The notes beneath the pieces were generated by a model. The model ran no database searches, was not told the origin of the DNA, and saw only the letters and a program-made list of their open reading frames with translations. A stretch of DNA of 16,815 nucleotides from DAOUAJ01 sp034433615 (GTDB lineage: Bacteria > Chloroflexota > Anaerolineae > DUEN01), in the NCBI GenBank assembly GCA_034433615.1, contig DAOUAJ010000462.1, forward strand, positions 1 through 16,815, read 5' to 3'. Positions within the stretch are counted from its first letter, which is position 1; the number at the start of each line of letters is the position of its first letter. A program made the position numbers and the translations under genes. Below, in pieces: positions 5,164-12,387 of the stretch.

Positions 5164-7638
5164 ATGCCAGGGGCCGCTCGTTGTCTCTCGTCAGATGGGC
5201 TGATTCGATTCGGGCTCGATGAGTTCGTCACATTTCGCAGCCTCTTCGCTCGTGGGCCGTACATTTGCCTGGTCTTGCTGGCCGTCGCAGCCTTCGCGAC
5301 GTGGTTTGGCGCGCTGTCGGTCGCCCGCCACGAAACGTGGCAGACGCGAGGGTACGATCTGGGCAACGCCGATCAGGCGCTCTGGAATACGATGCACGGG
5401 CGCCCTCTGGCGTTCACGAACTGGGTCGGCAAAGACGAGTGGTTCGAGGAAGGCCAGGCCACGCGCCTGGGCATCCACTTTGAGCCGATTTATTTCCTCC
5501 TCGTGCCGCTGTATTGGGCCTGGGATGACGTGCGCGCTTTACTGGTCTTCCAGGCTATCGCCGTCGCCCTGGGGGCGATACCAGCCTATCGCCTGGCCCG
5601 TCGGGTGTTGGACAGCGAAGCGGCCGGGCTCGCCTTTGCTGTGCTGTACCTGGCGCACCCCGGTTTGCACTCGCTGGTGACCAGCGATTTCCACGCGGTC
5701 GCCCTGGCGCCTCCCCTATTACTGGCAGCCTTCGATTTCCTGCACGAGAGGCGTATGGCGCCCTTCATCGTGTGTGCTACGCTGGCGATGATGACCAAGG
5801 AGAATGCGTCGCTGGCCGTGGCCGGGATGGGGGTCTGGACCTGGATAGCACAACGCCGCAGACGTGAGGGGGCGCTGATTGCGTTGGGCGCACTGATCTG
5901 GTTTACAGTGGCCACTCTTCTGATCATCCCAGGCCACAACATCATCGGACGCTCACCTTATCTGGCACGCTACCAGAGCCTGATGGCCGGCATGGTGATC
6001 CCGGATGTGTTGCGTCGGCTGCTAGGCGTCTCCGCGTGGAGATACTATCTCGATTGGCTGTTGCCTCTCGGTGGTCTGCCGTTGTTTAACCCTCTGGCGT
6101 TACTGCCGGCCCTGCCTGAGTTAGCCATCAACCTGCTGAGTGAGGCACCCGAAATGCAGGTTTTCGGCCGCCAGTATGTCGCCGTGCTGATCCCGGTAGC
6201 GCTTGCGGCCAGCGTGATGGGGCTGCGTACCCTCTGGTCTTGGGCGGAGATCCTTCTACCGCGTTGGCGGGGCGATGCCCGTTGCCTTTCGCTGGGGTTG
6301 CTAAGCGTGTTCATCGTCCTGCCGTTATGGGAGTCGCCATACCTGCCCATGTTCGAGGAATTCGAGTGGCCACGACCGAGCGCGCACCAGCGTAAGCTGA
6401 GGGAGTTCGCATGGCTGATTCCGTCGGATGCCAGCCTGTGCACGCCGCCGGACCTGAATCCGCACTTCACACATCGGGCGGAGATCCACCTCATCCCGTA
6501 TACTTTCGATTGCGACTACGTGTTGCTGGACGTGTCGAGCTATCCGGGCAACAACTACGGGGGGGCGCAATCGCTATTGTACGAGAAGCTGGTCAAGGAG
6601 GGAACTTTTGGTGTGATCGCGGCCGATGATGGCTACCTGCTCTTCAGGCGAGGAGCGCCGCCTCAGGAGTTCCCGGATCGGTTTTATACTTTCGCCATGC
6701 CGAAGACGATAGTGACCGATGTGCGACTTTCCGGTCGGTTCGGCGACGCTCTCGAGCTGCTGGGGTATGAGGTTGAACCCAGATCAGGGCAGGCCCCCCA
6801 TCTCTCGCTATACCTCCGGGCGCTGCGCCCACTGCAAGAGGACTACTTCCTGTCTCTGTATCTGGTCGAAGAGCCTGGCCGCCTGGTCGCCGCGACGGTT
6901 GATGCGCAACCCACACTGGTGTGGTATCCGACCAGCCGGTGGAAGCCGGGGCGAATCGTGAAAGTCAGGGTGAACACTCTGGGCTGGGAACTGGAGCCGG
7001 GCAAGAGGTACGCGATGGCGATGGGCTGGATGCGAGGTACGGAGCTCTGGGATCCCTCGACGCGGCTGCCTTTCTCTGAAGAGGATAACGAGGCAGCGCC
7101 GAGGCGCTTTCAGAATGACACGCTGGTGTACCTGGCCTCCTTCACGGCGGATGGCCGGGCGAGCATACAGATGCGCCAGGGGGAGATGCCGGAGGTCGCT
7201 CGACCCCTCGGTGTCTCGCTGGCGGAGGGGCATGTGATCCTCTCCGGTATGGATCTGGACGCTACCACCGACGCGCTCTGGCTGCATCTGTACTGGCGGG
7301 TGATTGCTTCCGTGGACAGAGATTACACCGTCTTCGTGCATGTCCTGGATGGCAATGGCCAGGTGATCGCGCAGGGCGATGGCCCACCATTGGGTGGCTC
7401 CTGGCCGACGACCCGATGGAGCGCAGGGGATCTGGTCCCAGACCTGCACGTGATCCCCCTGGATCGCATCACGCCAGATGGGCGGTTTTCGATCGCAGTT
7501 GGCCTCTACGATCCGGTCAGCGGGCAGCGCGCCGATGTGGCTGGAGAGGGTGTCCACATCTCTGATCAGGCCATCTGGCTGCCGGTGACGATTGAGAAAG
7601 ACGGCAGCTATCTGACGGCGAGATATGAACCTCAGTGA
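5164..7638 (+). CDS. DUF2079 multi-pass membrane protein with two C-terminal beta domains (GT-C-like)
   Basis: An 824-residue protein. After a ~30-residue cytoplasmic head and one membrane segment comes the DUF2079 hallmark RGYDLGNADQALWNTMHG (Asp65 and Asp70 in the first outer loop), then IHFEPIYFLLVPLYW, VTSDFHAVALAPPLL and MMTKENASLAV, with about nine or ten membrane segments up to ~400. A region with HQRKLREFAWLIPSDASLCTPP resembles the soluble tail of DUF2079 proteins. Two tandem beta-sandwich units follow (~520-640 and ~680-810), each with a W..TTRW/YPTSRWK-type motif. The first-loop aspartates recall GT-C enzymes that use lipid-linked sugars, but activity is unproven. ATG 5164 follows AAAAGGATC; an earlier GTG at 5077 would add 29 residues that do not look conserved. 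A perfect candidate MarR operator lies upstream. Confidence 0.87.
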   Translation: MPGAARCLSSDGLIRFGLDEFVTFRSLFARGPYICLVLLAVAAFATWFGALSVARHETWQTRGYDLGNADQALWNTMHGRPLAFTNWVGKDEWFEEGQATRLGIHFEPIYFLLVPLYWAWDDVRALLVFQAIAVALGAIPAYRLARRVLDSEAAGLAFAVLYLAHPGLHSLVTSDFHAVALAPPLLLAAFDFLHERRMAPFIVCATLAMMTKENASLAVAGMGVWTWIAQRRRREGALIALGALIWFTVATLLIIPGHNIIGRSPYLARYQSLMAGMVIPDVLRRLLGVSAWRYYLDWLLPLGGLPLFNPLALLPALPELAINLLSEAPEMQVFGRQYVAVLIPVALAASVMGLRTLWSWAEILLPRWRGDARCLSLGLLSVFIVLPLWESPYLPMFEEFEWPRPSAHQRKLREFAWLIPSDASLCTPPDLNPHFTHRAEIHLIPYTFDCDYVLLDVSSYPGNNYGGAQSLLYEKLVKEGTFGVIAADDGYLLFRRGAPPQEFPDRFYTFAMPKTIVTDVRLSGRFGDALELLGYEVEPRSGQAPHLSLYLRALRPLQEDYFLSLYLVEEPGRLVAATVDAQPTLVWYPTSRWKPGRIVKVRVNTLGWELEPGKRYAMAMGWMRGTELWDPSTRLPFSEEDNEAAPRRFQNDTLVYLASFTADGRASIQMRQGEMPEVARPLGVSLAEGHVILSGMDLDATTDALWLHLYWRVIASVDRDYTVFVHVLDGNGQVIAQGDGPPLGGSWPTTRWSAGDLVPDLHVIPLDRITPDGRFSIAVGLYDPVSGQRADVAGEGVHISDQAIWLPVTIEKDGSYLTARYEPQ

Positions 7639-7716
7639 GGTGGCAGGGTACGCATGTGGCGCAGAAGTTAGGGCTGGCTCAGGTGAGCGGCGCGGGCGTG
7701 ATGGCTGATGGCTAGA

Positions 7717-8061
7717 TTATGCGAGGAGCGGTTTGAGGCCACGTTGCTCTACGTACTCAGCCGAGCGCTCGTTGGGGACTACTGTCACGTCAACGACTGC
7801 CCCCAGAGCTTCAGCGTACTTCCTGATCATCCTCAAGCTATGTCCAGCATAAGACGGATCTTCCAGGCGAGCAATGGCTTGCTGCTTCGTACCCAGCATT
7901 TCCGCCACTTGCTGCTGTGTCAGCCCTCGTGCTTGCCGCAGCGCGGCAAGCTGAAGCGCAATATCCCAGGCCCTCTCGGCCTCGGCAAAACGCTTGCGAA
8001 AGCCAGGGTCCTGTAGCTTACGCTCCAGATACCGGTCGAAGTTGGTCTTATTCTCGTTCAT
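7717..8061 (-). CDS. higA: XRE-family antitoxin (HigA-like)
   Basis: A 114-residue Cro/CI-type DNA-binding protein. The helix-turn-helix covers ~34-88: LAALRQARGLTQQQVAEMLG, then TKQQAIARLEDPSYAGHSLRMIRKYAEALG. The N-terminal helix-rich stretch (FDRYLERKLQDPGFRKRFAEAERAWD) is common in HigA-type antitoxins. It lies 31 nt downstream of the toxin gene on the same strand with its own AGGAG 9 nt before the ATG, giving the toxin-first order typical of higBA. It should neutralise the toxin and, with it, repress the promoter at 8482-8511. The gene converges with the DUF2079 gene across a 78-nt gap in which I see no clear terminator. Confidence 0.9.
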   Translation of the reverse strand: MNENKTNFDRYLERKLQDPGFRKRFAEAERAWDIALQLAALRQARGLTQQQVAEMLGTKQQAIARLEDPSYAGHSLRMIRKYAEALGAVVDVTVVPNERSAEYVEQRGLKPLLA

Positions 8062-8092
8062 CTCGCCACACTCCTAACATCTGTGTCACTCA

Positions 8093-8449
8093 TTACTGAC
8101 TGTCATGTCTCGTCAGGTAGTCTTTCATCCGCCTGCGAGCAAGTTCTATCTCGCCAACTGGTGTCTTTTGTGACTTCTTGATGAAGCATCGCACAACGAT
8201 GATCCGCTGCCCACGTTGGAAGAACCAGAGCGCTCTGGCTATGTCTTTGTGTCCCACTCGGAGTTCGAACAGGCCATCACCAATGGGCAGGCATAACGGC
8301 GGTCTGTGGTATTCCCTGAGTTTTAGCTTGTTCAGCCCTGCGATCAGGAGAGCATGTAAAACCGGCGATCGTTTTTCGATGGCTTCCAGTTCGTTCTCGA
8401 CAACCGTCTGTCCGCCCTGCGTCTCGTAGAACTCAATTGAGAATTCCAA
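8093..8449 (-). CDS. higB: RelE/HigB-type toxin (phage Gp49-like family)
   Basis: A 118-residue basic protein of the PF05973 type: early FYETQGGQTVVENELEAIEK, then LPIGDGLFELRVGHKDIARALWFFQRGQRIIVVRCFIKKSQKTP, and a closing EIELARRRMKDYL helix. Members are ribosome-dependent mRNA interferases. The start is taken as TTG at 8449 because AGGAG lies 7 nt upstream at ideal spacing; an in-frame TTG at 8482 falls inside the -10 element of the promoter and is rejected. With the XRE gene downstream it forms a complete type II toxin-antitoxin module. All motifs are intact, so it is presumably functional. Confidence 0.9.
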   Translation of the reverse strand: MEFSIEFYETQGGQTVVENELEAIEKRSPVLHALLIAGLNKLKLREYHRPPLCLPIGDGLFELRVGHKDIARALWFFQRGQRIIVVRCFIKKSQKTPVGEIELARRRMKDYLTRHDSQ

Positions 8450-8481
8450 ACAATGACTCCTTTGATTATGGCGCCAAAGCA

Positions 8482-8511
8482 ATTGTACAACAATATTGTG
8501 ATATTGTCAAT
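8482..8511 (-). promoter_or_regulatory. Sigma-70 promoter with embedded palindromic operators for the toxin-antitoxin operon
   Basis: On the minus strand TTGACA (8510-8505), a 17-nt spacer and TACAAT (8487-8482) form a near-perfect promoter; expected transcription begins ~26 nt before the toxin start. Three small palindromes fill it: ATTGTCAAT at 8503-8511 over the -35, ACAATATTGT at 8490-8499 in the spacer, and TTGTACAA at 8483-8490 over the -10. This arrangement fits repression by the HigA-like antitoxin (inference). Confidence 0.8.
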
Positions 8512-8557
8512 TCGCTCATCATTCACCGCGCCATCAATCCGCGCGGATCAACTTCCA

Positions 8558-10198
8558 TCACACCACCCGCTCCCGAATGATCGCGCTCAGATAATCCATC
8601 ACCGAGACGACGATGGCGATGGCCCACACCGCCGTGGCCGCCTGGCGATATTGCAGCAGGTTGATCCACTGGATGAGCAGGAAGCCGATGCCGCCGCCCC
8701 CCACGAAGCCGATCACCGTGGACATGCGCACGTTGATGTCCCAGCGGTAGATCGTGAAGGAGATGAAGGGCGGGATCACCTGCGGGATGACCGCGTAGAC
8801 GATGGTCTGCAACCGGTTGGCGCCGGTGGCCGTGACCGCCTCAATCGGCCCCGGGTCAATGCTCTCAATCGCCTCGGAATACAGCTTCCCCAGCGCGGCA
8901 ATTGAATGTAACGTCAAGGCCAGCACCCCCGCATACGGCCCGATCCCCACCCAGACGGCGAAGATGATGGCCCAGATCAGCGGCTCAATCGCCCGCAAGA
9001 TGTTAAGGAGCAGCCGCACGATGTAGTAAATCACCGCGCCGATGGGGTTGCGCGCCATCAGGTTGCGCGCGGCCAGGAAGCTCACCGGCACCGCCAGGAT
9101 CACCCCCAGCGTCGTCGCCATTAACGCCAGGAAGATGGTCTCCAGCATCTTGTCCTGGACCTGGACAGCCGTCTGGGAGATTTTGAGCCCTCCCTCTTCC
9201 CAGGAGAGAAGCGCCTCAGCGCCGAAAAGGCCGGTCTGGTTGGGGATGGCGGTCTCGGGCACCTCGAATTCTATGGAGATACGTCCGTCCTCGCTCGTGC
9301 GGACCGCCCGGAGCCGGGTAGTGTTCCCCAGCGGGTCCAGCCAGCGGATCTGAGCGATGGTGTCCGGATGCAGGTTGCCACCCTCCAGCGTCGCCAGGGT
9401 GCCCGGCTCACCGCAGGTCGGCATGATGCGCAGATAAGGGCGGTCCCTTGCCTCGATGGGGGCCGGCGCTGTCTCCGGGCAAGGGATCACGAAATCCGCC
9501 ACGACGCGCTGCTGCTTCCGCTCGCGCGTCAGGATCTCGGGATGCAGCAACTCAGACACCAGGGGCCGGACCAGATGGGCATCCGCCAGAGCTTGCAAAT
9601 TAATCTCTGTGATAATCCATCCCACGCCGTAGGAGAGGAGCAGGAAGACCAGCATGGCCAGGCCCCACGACGTAGCGTACCAGGCGGGCGGGCGCCGCAG
9701 TTTTTCCTCGGCTCTGTGCTCACGAACGGCCACGATGGTGCCGGAGAGGCGGTCTTGCCAGGCCAGCCAGGAACGATCTCCCAGCGTCCACAGGTGGCCA
9801 AGTCCGAGGGCCAACAGGCTCAAGTTCCAGCCCAGGAACCGGATCAGCCGCTGAGAAAGGGAGATGGGAGAGCCGTCGATTCGCATAGTGTCTATCTTGA
9901 GCACGCGGGCGGCTACCGAGCGGGTCAGGCTGCTCCACAGCACGGTGATTTCGAGGATGAGAGCCAGAGCCGCCCACCAGGGGAGATGCGGTTGTAACCC
10001 CTTCAGCGCGTCGACGCGCCCGGCCACGTAGCCGAAGGCCCAGTACAGGTAGCCGACCAGGAGAAGATCCAGCAGGAACGCCGAGAAGCGTAGTTGCAGG
10101 TAGCGCAGCCGTGCCAGGAACGGACGGCGCGGCTGCTGGCTCTCCGGCAGCAACAGGGTGATCAGTTGGTCCGCTGGGGGAAACTGTGTGCGTGACAT
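8558..10198 (-). CDS. phnE: Phosphonate-type ABC transporter permease (PhnE-like) with N-terminal RDD domain and extracytoplasmic insert
   Basis: The C-terminal ~200 residues are a PhnE-type permease for phosphonate, phosphite or phosphate uptake: ETIFLALMATTLGVILAVP, the EAA-type ATPase-coupling loop EAVTATGANRLQ...IPQVIPPF at ~453-478, and the ending GFVGGGGIGFLLIQWINLLQYR. Unusually it is 546 residues, about twice a normal PhnE. Residues ~31-157 look like an RDD membrane domain (RFSAFLLDLLLVGYLYW ... DRSWLAWQDRLSGTIVAV). A further membrane helix at ~177-197 is followed by a ~150-residue extracytoplasmic part containing an IPT/TIG-like stretch (LRIMPTCGEPGTLATLEGGN). The ATG at 10198 follows GAGGAT; upstream in-frame starts lie in or beyond the hairpin and are rejected. 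It is downstream of phnC; no PhnD binding protein is present in the window. Confidence 0.88.
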   Translation of the reverse strand: MSRTQFPPADQLITLLLPESQQPRRPFLARLRYLQLRFSAFLLDLLLVGYLYWAFGYVAGRVDALKGLQPHLPWWAALALILEITVLWSSLTRSVAARVLKIDTMRIDGSPISLSQRLIRFLGWNLSLLALGLGHLWTLGDRSWLAWQDRLSGTIVAVREHRAEEKLRRPPAWYATSWGLAMLVFLLLSYGVGWIITEINLQALADAHLVRPLVSELLHPEILTRERKQQRVVADFVIPCPETAPAPIEARDRPYLRIMPTCGEPGTLATLEGGNLHPDTIAQIRWLDPLGNTTRLRAVRTSEDGRISIEFEVPETAIPNQTGLFGAEALLSWEEGGLKISQTAVQVQDKMLETIFLALMATTLGVILAVPVSFLAARNLMARNPIGAVIYYIVRLLLNILRAIEPLIWAIIFAVWVGIGPYAGVLALTLHSIAALGKLYSEAIESIDPGPIEAVTATGANRLQTIVYAVIPQVIPPFISFTIYRWDINVRMSTVIGFVGGGGIGFLLIQWINLLQYRQAATAVWAIAIVVSVMDYLSAIIRERVV

Positions 10199-10217
10199 GG
10201 ACCTATCCTCTTCGAGG

Positions 10218-10260
10218 GGCATAAACCCGAAGGGTCTCAGAGACCCTTCGGGTTTATGCC
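10218..10260. repeat. Perfect 20-bp inverted repeat between phnC and phnE
   Basis: Arms 10218-10237 and 10241-10260 are exact reverse complements with a 3-nt loop; the core is GGGTCT/AGACCC. It lies in the 70-nt phnC-phnE gap and ends 20 nt before the phnE start codon. There is no T-run, so a simple terminator is unlikely. It may tune phnE expression by pausing, by mRNA stabilisation or by occluding the nearby ribosome binding site, or be a REP-like insertion. Confidence 0.8.
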
Positions 10261-10268
10261 GTGCATGC

Positions 10269-11027
10269 TCAAGCGATCTCCACGTCCTCGGCCTCAGGGC
10301 CGTAGATCTCGCGGAAGCGCTGGCGATCCAGCGCCTCGGGCGATCCATCGTAAACCAGATGGCCCTCTTTCAACGCCACGATGCGGGTGCCGTACCGCCG
10401 CGCCCAACTGGGGATGTGCAGGCTGCAAATGACGCTGAGGCCGTCTTCCCGGTTGAGCTGCTCCAGGTAACGCAGGATGCTATGGGCCAGGACCGGGTCC
10501 AGGCTGGCGACCGGCTCATCGGCCAGGATCAGCTTTGGCTCCTGCATCAGCGCGCGGGCGATGCCCACTCGCTGTTGCTGGCCGCCGGAAAGGGCGCGGG
10601 CGCGGTTGTACGCCTTATCGGCGATGCCCACCCGCTCCAGGTTGCGCATGGCCCGGGCGAGCTCCTCTTTCGGATAAAATCCCAGCGCGGAGGTGATGGG
10701 ATTGAGATATCCCAACCGGCCGCTCAGCACGTTGGTGAGGACCGATGAGCGCTCGACCAGGTTGAACTGCTGGAAGATCATGGCAATACTGCGGCGAACG
10801 CGACGCAACTCCGCATAGGACGCCGCGGTCACGTCCACCCCGTCGAAGATGACCTTGCCCGACGTGGGCTCAATCAGGCGGTTGATGCAGCGCAGCAGCG
10901 TAGACTTGCCCGAGCCGCTCAGCCCCAACAGCACCACGAACTCGCCATCGGCCACGCTGAAGCTGACGTCGGTGAGGGCACGTGTGCCGTCTTCGTAAAC
11001 TTTGGTTAGATGTTGAACCTCGAGCAT
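10269..11027 (-). CDS. phnC: Phosphonate/phosphate-type ABC transporter ATPase PhnC
   Basis: A 252-residue ATPase that would power import through the adjacent PhnE-type permease. Motifs: Walker A GLSGSGKST (35-43), Q-loop Gln86 in IFQQFNLVERSSVLTNVLSGRLG, signature LSGGQQQRVGIARAL (146-160), Walker B LILADEPVASLDP (166-178) and switch His204. The Q-loop context NLVERSSVLTNVLSGRLG is characteristic of PhnC rather than other importer ATPases. ATG 11027 follows GGGGGAAAC at good spacing; an in-frame ATG 12 nt upstream has no ribosome binding site. It is upstream of phnE on the same strand with a hairpin between. The transported anion (phosphonate, phosphite, phosphate or hypophosphite) cannot be assigned. 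Confidence 0.93.
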   Translation of the reverse strand: MLEVQHLTKVYEDGTRALTDVSFSVADGEFVVLLGLSGSGKSTLLRCINRLIEPTSGKVIFDGVDVTAASYAELRRVRRSIAMIFQQFNLVERSSVLTNVLSGRLGYLNPITSALGFYPKEELARAMRNLERVGIADKAYNRARALSGGQQQRVGIARALMQEPKLILADEPVASLDPVLAHSILRYLEQLNREDGLSVICSLHIPSWARRYGTRIVALKEGHLVYDGSPEALDRQRFREIYGPEAEDVEIA

Positions 11028-11073
11028 CGTTTCCCCCATTGAGGGGCAGAAACTAACACAATGATACGTGATG

Positions 11074-11132
11074 CAGGATACAAAATGCAAGATACAGATC
11101 CCTGCATCCTGGATCTTGCATCTTGTATCCTG
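11074..11132. repeat. 20-bp inverted repeat between the M20 peptidase and phnC genes
   Basis: CAGGATACAAAATGCAAGAT at 11074-11093 pairs with 11113-11132, with a single wobble-compatible mismatch and a 19-nt loop that itself repeats a GCATCCTGGAT fragment. It fills the 129-nt gap upstream of phnC. No T-tract follows on the minus strand. A dispersed repeat or weak attenuator is likely; no clear phnC promoter is seen around it. Confidence 0.75.
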
Positions 11133-11156
11133 GCCCTTCAGTGCCTCGTTACCTCG

Positions 11157-12329
11157 TTACTTGGAATGCAACGCCCGCAACTGGTCCACCGCCTGGGCCG
11201 CCCGCGCGATCAGCCCTCCCAACAGCGCGGTGCGGGGTACAATAGAACCCACTTCCAGATACTCATCCGGGCTGTGACCGGCGCCCCCTACCGGGCCCAG
11301 CCCATCCAACACAGGGGTGCCACTCGCCGCGCAAAAGTTGGCGTCCGACATGCCGCCGGTGCTGGCCTCGCCGATGGTAAACCCCAGGCGCTCTGCTTCA
11401 GCCTGTGCCAGCCCCGCCAGGAAAGCGATGGCCGGTGAACGGGGCATCGGCGCGGTGAAGCCGTGGCTGCTCAAGATGACCCGCGTGCCCGGCACCGTGG
11501 GATGCGCAGCCTCCCGCTGGAGCCCGGCCCAGACCGCTGCCTCGTCCTCAGCCTGCACGATACGCACGTCAATCTCAGCCTCCGCCCGGTCGGCCACCAC
11601 GTTGCTGCGGACACCTCCCTGCACGACCCCGACATTGACCGTGACGCCAGGGCGGACGCCGTTCAGCCGATGAGCGGCCACGATCAGATGGGCCATCTCC
11701 AGCACGGCGCTGGTCCCTTTCTCGGGTTCCACACCGGCGTGGGCGGCGCGCCCGGTGACCAGGGCGTGGATGGTGCCGCCCCCCTTGCGCTGCGTGACGA
11801 TGCGGCCGTCCGCGCGAGCGCTCTCCAGCACCAGCACCGCATCGGCCTGAGCTGCCAGGGGAGCGTAGAGATGGCGAGACGCGGGCGACCCGACCTCTTC
11901 CTCGCTGTTGCAGAAGAAGACGATCTCCGCGAAGTCGTCAAAGCCGGCCGCCTGCAGCGCGCGCAGCGCATACACCCCGGTCAACAGACCACTCTTCATG
12001 TCGGACACACCGGGGCCATAAGCCCGATCCCCTTCGATGCGTAAAGGTCGTTGGGCGGCCGTGCCGTCCGGGTAGACCGTATCCAGGTGGCCCAGCAGCA
12101 TCAACCGCAGACGGCCGCGGCCGCGCAGCCGCCCGACTACGCAATCGCCGTAGGTGTCCAGCGGGATGCGCTCGACTTGACAGCCCGACGCCTCCAGGAG
12201 CGCGGCTATGATAGCGCCAGCCCGATCCACGCCCGCTTTGTTGTGGGTGCCACAATCCAGCTCGACCAGGGTGCGCAGATCAGCCATGTAGTTAGGAAGG
12301 TGGTGTTCAAGGTAGGGTACTAGATTCAT
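11157..12329 (-). CDS. M20 family metallopeptidase (glutamate carboxypeptidase-like)
   Basis: A 390-residue di-zinc hydrolase of the CPG2/ArgE/CPDG2 type that would cleave terminal amino acids from small peptides or N-acyl amino acids in the cytoplasm. Expected residues: GHLDTVYP with His81 and Asp83, the bridging Asp110 in GPGVSDMKSG, EEEVGS with catalytic Glu144 and metal ligand Glu145, the Glu169 ligand in VLVLESARADG, the dimerisation-domain His in GRAAHAGVEPEKG, and the C-terminal His in GPVGGAGHSPDEYLEV. ATG 12329 is chosen because GGGAG lies 8 nt upstream; an ATG at 12347 lacks one. It is 58 nt downstream of the PLP enzyme on the same strand, probably the same operon. The substrate is not predictable. 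Confidence 0.92.
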   Translation of the reverse strand: MNLVPYLEHHLPNYMADLRTLVELDCGTHNKAGVDRAGAIIAALLEASGCQVERIPLDTYGDCVVGRLRGRGRLRLMLLGHLDTVYPDGTAAQRPLRIEGDRAYGPGVSDMKSGLLTGVYALRALQAAGFDDFAEIVFFCNSEEEVGSPASRHLYAPLAAQADAVLVLESARADGRIVTQRKGGGTIHALVTGRAAHAGVEPEKGTSAVLEMAHLIVAAHRLNGVRPGVTVNVGVVQGGVRSNVVADRAEAEIDVRIVQAEDEAAVWAGLQREAAHPTVPGTRVILSSHGFTAPMPRSPAIAFLAGLAQAEAERLGFTIGEASTGGMSDANFCAASGTPVLDGLGPVGGAGHSPDEYLEVGSIVPRTALLGGLIARAAQAVDQLRALHSK

Positions 12330-12387
12330 CAGTTTGACTCCCGCCATGTAGTCCGTGTTGCGTACTCCGTGTCTCCGTGTCTCCGCG

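Noticed and set aside
6808..7557. 249-codon - strand frame within the DUF2079 gene
   Set aside because: It is entirely inside the real gene on the opposite strand, rich in Arg/His/Pro, and matches no family I know.
8450..8482. Upstream TTG (8482) as start of the HigB-type toxin
   Set aside because: It overlaps the -10 element of the promoter, while TTG 8449 has AGGAG at ideal spacing.
9368..9997. 209-codon + strand frame opposite phnE
   Set aside because: It lies antisense to the RDD/extracytoplasmic part of PhnE, with Gln/Arg/Pro-rich sequence and no domain.
10199..10348. Extended N terminus of PhnE starting upstream of 10198
   Set aside because: The extension would be encoded by the intergenic hairpin and the 3' end of phnC and contains no conserved sequence.
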